13,187 nt of DNA from CAIYHK01 sp964638795 (GTDB lineage: Bacteria > Actinomycetota > Acidimicrobiia > Acidimicrobiales > Ilumatobacteraceae), in the NCBI GenBank assembly GCA_964638795.1, contig CAZXAX010000046.1:1-13187 (forward strand), given 5' to 3'. Position numbers and translations under genes: made by a program. Numbering within the stretch: the stretch's first letter is position 1; each line of letters opens with the position of its first letter. Below, one piece after another: positions 7,299-13,187 of this stretch. The notes below the pieces were generated by a model that worked only from the letters and a program-made list of their open reading frames with translations, was not told the origin of the DNA and made no database searches.

Positions 7299-9590
7299 AT
7301 GAGTCGTTCTAGGCTCTATTTGCCCATGTTCATTGCACCCTCGCCGATGCGCGTGCGGCCGCTCATCGTGAGTCGCATTGTCGCTTTGATCGCAGTTCTT
7401 GCAACTGCGTTCGTCGTGCCGTCCTCCACGCCCGTGAACGCCGATGGTGTTGCTCCCGCAGGTTTCATAATTGACGGACGCGGTAACGGCCATGGGCGCG
7501 GAATGAGCCAGTACGGCGCGCTTGGTTGGGCCCTGTACCAAGGTAAGACTTGGCGTGAGATTCTCAATTTCTATTACCGCAATGGAGTGAACACCCTAAG
7601 TCGGTTGTCATCAGCGGATGATCCTGTTTTGCCATTTGGTCTGATGTCGGTGCGGTTGTTCGAAGATTACGACGCTTCCGACAAAGATCGGTTGCAAACA
7701 GCAGTGGTCTCTGACACCGGCACATTGAGTGTGGCTGGACTCAACAACTCGCAGACCTGGAGCACAATCGTCGTGCGCGAAAAAACAGGACAGACAAACG
7801 TTTGGGAAATCTGGGGCTCCAAAATCAAAAAATGCACCACCAGTTACACAAACCTTGCCGGAGACACCGACTTCCAACTCCTAGCAGCCAATTTCGCACC
7901 TGGTGGTCTGGTCAATGGCAAATACCCAAAAGTCAGCATCACGACTCCTAAATGGACAGATCCAAATGCGAGCGTGCCACGCGATCTCATCGGTGTATGC
8001 GACCCGCGGGACAACGGTGGCGCCGGACAAGTTGTGTATTACCGAGGCATGATCGAAGCTGCGAATGGAACGACTGGCGAAAATCGCACGGTTAACACCC
8101 TGCCAATCGACCTCTACGTTCAAGGGGTCGTACCACGCGAGTCCCCCGCCTACTGGGGAGGACTCGGAGACGGCAAGGGCATGCATGCTTTACGTGCCCA
8201 ATCTGTAGCAGCACGCAGCTACGCCATTGCAGACAATCGGTATTCCTATGCCAAGACCTGCGACACTCAGAACTGCCAGGTCTACATGGGTGCCGCGCGG
8301 CGCTCTAGTACCAGCGATCCCTATTCGATCACGCTTGAATATCCCGAAAGTACTCAAGCAGTTCGCGACACAGGATCAACAACTATTAAGGGCAAACAGG
8401 TGGGCGCTGTAGTGGTCCGAAATCCTGCCGGCGGAATTATGCGCACCGAATTCACATCATCAAATGGTGGTCGAACAACGGGTCCAACTTTCGGCACACG
8501 TGATGATCCTGGTGACAACATTGAGGAGAATCCGTATTACGTCTGGGCTCGAACATTCACCCAAGATGAACTCCAGGACCTCTACCCATCGGTTGGAACT
8601 ATCACATCAATCAATACTCGCCACGAGTCCCCGCCTGACGCGCTGAGCAACATTGGCGGTTACACAATTGACGTAACAATCACCGGTACTGAAGGCGTGA
8701 TCACCCGAAGTGCATGGCAATTTCGCGGCGATCTGGATCTTTACGCACCATGGTTTGGAGTTACAGCGGTCCTGCCCAAGGATTACACCGATCCGGAGGT
8801 TGGTGAAGTTCTCTTTGTTGGAGACTCCGTATTGTCAAGCACATATCTTGGCCAGGAATTCCAGACCATTGTGGAGTCGGCTTATCCAGATTCGAACTTT
8901 CAAGCGCTCACTTACCGATGCATGATCGGAAGTTGCCAGCCATGGTTCTATCCCGACCAGCGTGATGGTCTTGAGGTGATTGCAGAAGAACCCGCGCCAG
9001 CAGCTGCCGTGGTGGCCCTTGGATATAACGACAGTTCCACAACCTACGGCGCCGAGGTCGATCAGGTAATTGGACTTCTCACCGAAAAAGGAGTTCGAAG
9101 AATCATCTTTGTCAACATGTCAACTCGTGGTGCTGAAAAATACGCCGAGATGAATGCGATGCTTCAGGAACGTGCTGCTGGTAATCCACGAGTGGTTATC
9201 TTTGACTGGAATGCACGCAGCAGTGGAACCGTACATTCGCGGTGGTTTGACGATGATGGCGTACACCTCAAATCAACCGGGCGGACAAAGTTCTCTCAGT
9301 TCATTCGAAACCAGTTGGACATCCTGCGCCAAGACAACAAAATTCCACTTTCACCCGCTGCGACAAATTTTGCTCCTGGTTTACCGATGTACATCAACCG
9401 GCCAGCAAACAACTGGCTCAACGTCTGTGGACTACAGCTTGAACTCAAACAGCGAGTTGCCCCGAATCTGACAGTTGACTGCAAATTCGGCCCCCAAACA
9501 GTTGCTGCTGTAAAAGCGTTTGAGACAAAGCGCAAGCTGATCGTTGATGGCGTCGTGGACAACCGAGTTTGGTCAATACTCACCTCGTAG
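7299..9590 (+). CDS. Exported SpoIID/LytB - SGNH hydrolase - peptidoglycan-binding fusion protein
   Basis: The 763-residue protein has a hydrophobic signal segment at about 21-40. The actinobacterial SpoIID/LytB region follows: GRGNGHGRGMSQYGALGWA (60-78), a SpoIID core with the probable catalytic Glu281 (VVPRESP) and ALRAQSVAARSYAIA, then C321/C326 (TCDTQNC) and FTSSNGGRT. SpoIID of Bacillus is a lytic transglycosylase. Residues about 502-678 form an SGNH/GDSL hydrolase domain: FVGDSV with nucleophile Ser510, GYND (575-578) and DGVH with Asp653/His656. After a linker, about 704-763 are a PG_binding_1-type domain (FGPQTVAAVKAFE, VDGVVDNRVW). It probably cuts or deacylates/acylates wall glycan outside the membrane. 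The start is uncertain: AGGA is only 1 nt from ATG 7299, and ATGs at 7326 and 7347 (MRVRPLIVSR) also give good signal peptides. The gene precedes envelope-polysaccharide genes. Confidence 0.85.
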   Translation: MSRSRLYLPMFIAPSPMRVRPLIVSRIVALIAVLATAFVVPSSTPVNADGVAPAGFIIDGRGNGHGRGMSQYGALGWALYQGKTWREILNFYYRNGVNTLSRLSSADDPVLPFGLMSVRLFEDYDASDKDRLQTAVVSDTGTLSVAGLNNSQTWSTIVVREKTGQTNVWEIWGSKIKKCTTSYTNLAGDTDFQLLAANFAPGGLVNGKYPKVSITTPKWTDPNASVPRDLIGVCDPRDNGGAGQVVYYRGMIEAANGTTGENRTVNTLPIDLYVQGVVPRESPAYWGGLGDGKGMHALRAQSVAARSYAIADNRYSYAKTCDTQNCQVYMGAARRSSTSDPYSITLEYPESTQAVRDTGSTTIKGKQVGAVVVRNPAGGIMRTEFTSSNGGRTTGPTFGTRDDPGDNIEENPYYVWARTFTQDELQDLYPSVGTITSINTRHESPPDALSNIGGYTIDVTITGTEGVITRSAWQFRGDLDLYAPWFGVTAVLPKDYTDPEVGEVLFVGDSVLSSTYLGQEFQTIVESAYPDSNFQALTYRCMIGSCQPWFYPDQRDGLEVIAEEPAPAAAVVALGYNDSSTTYGAEVDQVIGLLTEKGVRRIIFVNMSTRGAEKYAEMNAMLQERAAGNPRVVIFDWNARSSGTVHSRWFDDDGVHLKSTGRTKFSQFIRNQLDILRQDNKIPLSPAATNFAPGLPMYINRPANNWLNVCGLQLELKQRVAPNLTVDCKFGPQTVAAVKAFETKRKLIVDGVVDNRVWSILTS

Positions 9591-9593
9591 TCC

Positions 9594-9622
9594 CTGAAAA
9601 AACGACGCTCCGTCACTACAAT
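9594..9622 (+). promoter_or_regulatory. Promoter of the methyltransferase gene
   Basis: CTGAAA (9594-9599, four of six to TTGACA), a 17-bp spacer and TACAAT (9617-9622, five of six to TATAAT) form the best promoter in the window. It lies just after the stop of the SpoIID-SGNH gene. Start of transcription near 9629 would leave a leader of about 26 nt that contains the GAGG ribosome binding site. The methyltransferase can therefore be expressed separately from the gene before it. Confidence 0.55.
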
Positions 9623-9654
9623 TTGAAAAAACATCCCAATACACGAGGTCATCA

Positions 9655-10434
9655 ATGTTGCGTAAATTTTCCAGTCGCCAACGTCTAGAGATGATTCTCA
9701 ATGCGCAGCGCAACACTGCAGCGCGACTCGATCAGATGGAACAAACATTGAGTGCTCTTGACGACAAAGTCACTGCTGTTTCACGGCAAATGTCCGGTCT
9801 TGAAAACAGAATGCGACGCAATTTACGTTTCGCGGCAGACGTGGCAGCAGCGCAAGAGTCGGCTGAATTCATGACCGCCAATCTCGCTGGAGCAAGAGCG
9901 CTCGCTGATCGCTTTGACACCATCCGATTTGTTGTGGCACAGGCTCCATCTGGCCTGCATCTTGAATTCGGTGTCGCCGGGGGCAAGTCTTTGCGCACTA
10001 TCTGCGAGTCATCACCAAAGGGCAAAGTATTTGGCTTTGACACATTTCAAGGCCTCCCAGATGTATGGCGGGTTGGTTTTGATCGCGGCACTTTCGCCCA
10101 AGAGTCGATCCCCCATGTTGAAGGTGCCGAACTCGAAATCGGTCTTTTCCAAGAAACCCTCGAGCCTTTCCTTGCTAAGCACCCCGAACCAATCGCTTTC
10201 ATGCACCTTGATGCTGACCTTTATTCTTCAACCAAGTACGTGCTTGATACCTGCACAAGCAGAATTCTTCCTGGCGCAATCTTGTTGTTTGATGAGTACT
10301 TCAACTACCCCGGATGGCAGCACCACGAGCACAAAGCCTTCACCGAATGGGCATCGGCTAACCGCGTTGAATGGGAATACATCGCCTATGCATTTTCAGG
10401 CGAACAAGTCGCGGTGCGTATTAACTCTTTGTGA
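9655..10434 (+). CDS. TylF/MycF-type SAM-dependent methyltransferase with N-terminal coiled coil
   Basis: The 259-residue protein has a polar heptad-rich N-terminus (about 8-58, RLDQMEQTLSALDDKVTAVS) that should form a coiled coil. A class I methyltransferase domain follows: motif I LEFGVAGGKS (103-112), FGFDTFQGLP (126-135), MHLDADLYSSTKYVLD (183-198) and FDEYFNYPGW (212-221). The HLD-x-DLY-x-ST and DEY motifs are those of the TylF/MycF family, whose characterised members O-methylate sugar hydroxyls using Mg2+; Asp186 and Asp213 are likely metal ligands. GAGG sits 7 nt before the ATG, supporting this start. The gene overlaps the convergent glfT2-like gene by 14 bp. Next to a glycan polymerase and an ABC exporter, methylation of an envelope polysaccharide or of its chain end is the likely role. 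The coiled coil may give oligomerisation or a molecular-ruler function, which is inference. Confidence 0.85.
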   Translation: MLRKFSSRQRLEMILNAQRNTAARLDQMEQTLSALDDKVTAVSRQMSGLENRMRRNLRFAADVAAAQESAEFMTANLAGARALADRFDTIRFVVAQAPSGLHLEFGVAGGKSLRTICESSPKGKVFGFDTFQGLPDVWRVGFDRGTFAQESIPHVEGAELEIGLFQETLEPFLAKHPEPIAFMHLDADLYSSTKYVLDTCTSRILPGAILLFDEYFNYPGWQHHEHKAFTEWASANRVEWEYIAYAFSGEQVAVRINSL

Positions 10435-12127
10435 ACGACCGCTCCCAAGCGGCATCACTGGTCATGCGTGGGTAGGCCGCTCGGTAGCGCTTTGCGGTGA
10501 GTCCGTATAGGAATGGGATCTTGATCGCCACCAAGCCCACCCTCAGTAGCAAGACCCAAAATCGCTTTTGATCACGCTTAGACACGAAGCCCACATCCAG
10601 TCGTGGGTGGCGGTGAACCACAAGATCATGACGGATTGAGGCGCCGATCGCGCGCTTTTGTACGGGAACAGCGGTAGGTGATTTGAATCGCATCTTGGCA
10701 GGAATCAAATTGCCCCCAAATGTCAACAGCGAGATCAAGAAGTCACGCATTGAAGTTGCCTGCGCCGATGCCGAATCCATCTCTACCGCCGCTAGGTCAG
10801 CCGACAATTCGGTGGACTTTTCCTCGTCGCGACTGTAGAGATCGCGATGTAAAGCCTCGTGATCTAGTTGCAACCAAGCATCTGGCCCTTTGAAGAAGTC
10901 ATCCGTACCGCGCAGCAAGTACTCGGTGCTCAGATAGCGCATTGAATACAGATTCAAGAATGCATAGCCAAGGAATCTCTTCAAGAAATGCCACCAGCGG
11001 TAGTTAGGGACGGTCAGCAGACTGGCCAGTGTGATGTTACGAATCTCGTAATAAACCGCGGCAGGAACATTCTTAATGTCAAAGTCAGCATGCCACACTG
11101 CAATTCCCGGCAGGGTTTGAATGTGACCCCGGGTATGCATCAAGCCCCACGCAACATCGTCGCCACGAATGAACACGGGTAACGGATTGTCGTTGGTCAA
11201 TGAAATTGGAAAGGCTGTGTACCACCATGCGGAATATGCATAGGGCCGGTCAAGCTTTGCCGCAAGCGCCATTGAGCGGTCGCGCAAATCTTCAAGATGG
11301 TGAAGCGGCCGCGGTGGATAGATCGAACGCCAGAGATAGTCCGCTCCGGCTTCAATACATAGCCATGGCTGGTCTTCACTAATCATCGCGCCGTGGACGC
11401 AGGTCATAGAGTCACTCGCATAACGCAGAAACGAAATGGTGCGCACCAGTGATTCGGGCTCAACTGTTATGTCATCATCCATGAACAACACATGAGTGGC
11501 CCAATGTCCACGCCGCGCTTCCATCAGTCCCCTAGTGAATCCGCCAGCACCACCAAGATTCGGATTGGGGATCACCTGTATCGGCACTTGCAATGATGTG
11601 TCGATAGTGAGATTCTGCGCATTATCAACCACGCAAAGTCGGAAAGAATCAGCTATTTCGGGTGTCGTTTCGGTCAATTCACTAAATGCGTGAAGGTTTC
11701 GTTTTACGTATTCAGGACGATTGAACGTGGTGATTACACCCTCGATGCGAACCGGTCGCGTGGGGGTGTCTGGGGTTCTCCACTGTGCTTCACGCAGCGA
11801 ACATCCAGAGAGACGGATAAACAGGGCATCCGCATCGGCAGCCACGATGTCCACAGGCGCTGCCGTGAACCGACCATCACCAGCATTCATTTTTTGCAGA
11901 ATGTGTTCACTGCCGTTGCGTAAGGCAACCAACTCAATCTGCCCATTGCCTTGAATTGAGCCTTCAAGCACGACGGAGCGGACTGTGGTCAATGACCGCC
12001 AATAGGAGGCGGCGAATGCTCCAAAGTAAGTGTCGTAACTCTCAATCCCAGAACTTGACCTCACATAAAGTTCACGTGCCGAATCCCCTCCTCGCGGAAG
12101 CGTGGGGATGTGCTGCAAAAGATTCAC
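10421..12127 (-). CDS. glfT2: GlfT2-like polymerising galactofuranosyltransferase
   Basis: The 568 residues align along their length with mycobacterial GlfT2, which builds galactan from UDP-galactofuranose at the inner membrane face. The N-terminal beta-sandwich domain (about 1-125) contains YDTYFGAFAASYWRSLTTVRS, a close match to the corresponding GlfT2 segment. The GT-A domain has TFNRPEY (134-140), NPNLGGAGGFTRG, the metal-binding FMDDDI (Asp217-219), AWWYTAFP (300-307), FIRGDD with catalytic-type Asp323/324, and the metal-ligand WHAD (345-348). A C-terminal helical region follows (FLKRFLGYAFLNLYS, then 525-543 hydrophobic). The frame opens at a TTG (12154), but the GTG at 12127 gives an N-terminus MNLLQHIPTLPRG like that of homologues and lies 5 bp after the wzm stop. 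It is last in the wzt-wzm-glfT2 operon. The glycan product may differ from mycobacterial galactan; the symbol is by homology. Confidence 0.88.
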   Translation of the reverse strand: MNLLQHIPTLPRGGDSARELYVRSSSGIESYDTYFGAFAASYWRSLTTVRSVVLEGSIQGNGQIELVALRNGSEHILQKMNAGDGRFTAAPVDIVAADADALFIRLSGCSLREAQWRTPDTPTRPVRIEGVITTFNRPEYVKRNLHAFSELTETTPEIADSFRLCVVDNAQNLTIDTSLQVPIQVIPNPNLGGAGGFTRGLMEARRGHWATHVLFMDDDITVEPESLVRTISFLRYASDSMTCVHGAMISEDQPWLCIEAGADYLWRSIYPPRPLHHLEDLRDRSMALAAKLDRPYAYSAWWYTAFPISLTNDNPLPVFIRGDDVAWGLMHTRGHIQTLPGIAVWHADFDIKNVPAAVYYEIRNITLASLLTVPNYRWWHFLKRFLGYAFLNLYSMRYLSTEYLLRGTDDFFKGPDAWLQLDHEALHRDLYSRDEEKSTELSADLAAVEMDSASAQATSMRDFLISLLTFGGNLIPAKMRFKSPTAVPVQKRAIGASIRHDLVVHRHPRLDVGFVSKRDQKRFWVLLLRVGLVAIKIPFLYGLTAKRYRAAYPRMTSDAAWERSFTKS

Positions 12128-12132
12128 GGCAA

Positions 12133-12960
12133 TCAGATGTACTCCGCAAACCAAGGAGACTTTTTCAAGAAGTATCTATATCCACCGATAAATACAAGCA
12201 GTGAGACCACTAAGAGGTAACCAATGCTAGAAAAATTCGGCATTCGCACATGGTAGAAACAGTCTCGGTACGCCTCGGTGAATCGGGCCATCGGGTTCGC
12301 CATCATTACCGTACGCAACGGGAATGAAATGCCAAAGATCTTCCCGCGTTCAGGGAGGCGATCAACTGAATACAAGATCGGCGTGATGTAGAACCAGATG
12401 GTGATGAGAATTGAAGTCAGATATTGAACGTCCCTGTTGTAAACGCTGCTCGCACTCACCCAAAGACTCAGTCCAGTAACGAATATGTATTGAATCACTA
12501 CCAAAATCACTACGACTGGCAGATACTTGTAGCCAGGGTAACCAAAACTGGCGAGCGCGATTTGAAGAACGAATAACTCCACAAAAAGAGTCACCAACAT
12601 CGAGATCGTTGTTGAGAATATGAGAAGTTCGCGAGGGAAATAAACCTTTGTAATCAACTGCCTGGATGCCCTCATGGCACCGGTTGAGTTGTTTAGTGAA
12701 TGTCCAAGAAAATGCCAAGGAAGAATCGCGGAAAACAAATAGAACGCGTAGTAGTGATTTCCGCTCGGGTCTCCCGGTTTCGGCGTTACTTTCAGAACAA
12801 CTGAAAACACAAACGTATAGACAGTTACTTGCGCGATCGGATTCAACAACGACCAACCCCAGCCAAGTAGCGAGCGGCGATATCGGGTGCGGAGCTCTCG
12901 AAGTGAAAGATGAGAAAGCAACTCGAGTGAGCTGAGAGTTTTCTTCAGATCGGAAAGCAT
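12133..12960 (-). CDS. wzm: ABC-2 polysaccharide exporter permease (Wzm type)
   Basis: This is the membrane subunit of an ABC exporter for undecaprenyl- or polyprenyl-linked glycan. The 275 residues include an amphipathic N-terminal cytoplasmic part with LSLRELRTRYRRSLLGWGWSLLNP (18-41), the interface signature of Wzm/RfbA/TagG permeases. About six membrane segments follow (near 36-56, 70-88, 112-138, 146-168, 180-200 and 243-263). ASRQLITKVYFPRELL (98-113) and the late SPWFAEYI tail are also family features. The frame reaches a GTG at 12972 inside the upstream gene, but the ATG at 12960 has GGAAG 5 nt before it and lies 2 nt after the wzt stop, so I use it. It pairs with the upstream ATPase. 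In M. tuberculosis the homologous pair Rv3783/Rv3781 flanks glfT1 and exports galactan, which fits the glfT2-like gene that follows. Confidence 0.92.
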   Translation of the reverse strand: MLSDLKKTLSSLELLSHLSLRELRTRYRRSLLGWGWSLLNPIAQVTVYTFVFSVVLKVTPKPGDPSGNHYYAFYLFSAILPWHFLGHSLNNSTGAMRASRQLITKVYFPRELLIFSTTISMLVTLFVELFVLQIALASFGYPGYKYLPVVVILVVIQYIFVTGLSLWVSASSVYNRDVQYLTSILITIWFYITPILYSVDRLPERGKIFGISFPLRTVMMANPMARFTEAYRDCFYHVRMPNFSSIGYLLVVSLLVFIGGYRYFLKKSPWFAEYI

Positions 12961-12962
12961 TG

Positions 12963-13187
12963 TTACTTCCACTCACCGTTTAGATCAAGAGTTGGTCGCT
13001 TCATACCCTGCGCTGCAACAACATTGAAACTGCGCAGCTCAATGCCGTCAATGGTCTCACCATCGGCGTCGGCCACCCACGCCCGAAGGGTGTAGCGCCC
13101 ACGAACCACTGTGAGGTTCTCAACGACAAATTCAACCGATCCCGACCGCGCCGATGACTCGTCACGGCCCACCACGTAGCCGTTTGG
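12963..13187 (-). CDS. wzt: Wzt-type ABC transporter ATP-binding protein, C-terminal fragment (5' end outside window)
   Basis: The open frame continues to the window edge and gives the last 74 residues before TAA. The pattern (NGYVVGRDESSARSG, VEFVVENLTVVRGRYTLRAWV, then DGIELRSFNVVAAQGMKRP and a closing LDLNGEW) is that of the Wzt_C beta-sandwich at the end of polysaccharide-exporting ABC ATPases. In E. coli O8/O9a this domain recognises the modified non-reducing chain end before export. The nucleotide-binding domain with Walker motifs would lie beyond 13187. The position directly before wzm, with 2 nt between stop and ATG, supports the assignment. The frame contains a GTG at 13175, but this is an internal codon and not a start. 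Confidence 0.82.
   Translation of the reverse strand, partial: PNGYVVGRDESSARSGSVEFVVENLTVVRGRYTLRAWVADADGETIDGIELRSFNVVAAQGMKRPTLDLNGEWK

Noticed and set aside
9914..10510. 198-residue plus-strand ORF overlapping the methyltransferase in another frame
   Set aside because: The methyltransferase frame holds all family motifs plus promoter and ribosome binding site; this frame has none and runs into the glfT2-like gene.
12128..12154. TTG start at 12154 for the glfT2-like gene
   Set aside because: It would overlap the end of wzm by 22 bp and has no ribosome binding site; the GTG at 12127 gives a homologue-like N-terminus and tight 5-bp spacing.
12961..12972. GTG start at 12972 for wzm
   Set aside because: It would overlap the wzt stop; the ATG at 12960 has a GGAAG site at suitable distance and the normal family N-terminus.
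12362..12976. 204-residue minus-strand ORF overlapping wzm
   Set aside because: It is a Ser-rich shadow of the wzm frame, which encodes the clear six-helix permease.

Overview
The window looks like a chromosomal segment of an actinobacterium of moderate GC content (roughly half G+C by eye), assembled with a gap: 100 N sit inside lysS, so this is probably a draft, metagenome or single-cell assembly. The actinobacterial reading rests on the mycobacterial-type LpdA flavoprotein, the long actinobacterial form of DapD, a GlfT2-type galactofuranosyltransferase and the SpoIID/LytB protein architecture. A member of the Acidimicrobiia is my guess, with low certainty. Coding density is very high. No stretch above 100 bases lacks a gene, and I see no tRNA, rRNA, CRISPR array, transposon or integrase.

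Layout: (1) 1-549, minus strand: the N-terminal part of a membrane-anchored or secreted collagen-like protein, cut by the window edge and easily mistaken for a plus-strand Ala-Pro-Ser repeat ORF. (2) 630-1988, minus: an LpdA-like flavoprotein that has lost the first cysteine of the redox pair. (3) 2016-4794, plus: a translationally coupled cluster lysS - dapD - YdjA-type nitroreductase, joining lysine charging to lysine/diaminopimelate synthesis. (4) 4800-6383, minus: a stand-alone catalytic subunit of methylmalonyl-CoA mutase. (5) 6442-7251, plus: a class II aldolase-like protein without the catalytic glutamate. (6) 7299-9590, plus: a large exported cell-wall protein fusing a SpoIID/LytB domain, an SGNH hydrolase domain and a peptidoglycan-binding domain. 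(7) 9655-10434, plus: a TylF-type sugar methyltransferase with an N-terminal coiled coil. (8) 10421-13187, minus: a polysaccharide export operon wzt (C-terminal part only) - wzm - glfT2-like.

The right-hand third is concerned with the cell envelope. A polymerising galactofuranosyltransferase sits with a Wzm/Wzt ABC exporter whose ATPase carries a Wzt_C carbohydrate-binding tail. A sugar O-methyltransferase lies tail-to-tail with it, and a multi-domain peptidoglycan enzyme is next door. Together they suggest synthesis, possible end-capping and export of a galactofuranose-containing glycan and its accommodation in the wall. Several starts (lpdA, lysS, mutase, aldolase) have a TAnnnT hexamer only 6-9 nt before the initiation codon, which fits the leaderless transcripts common in actinobacteria.
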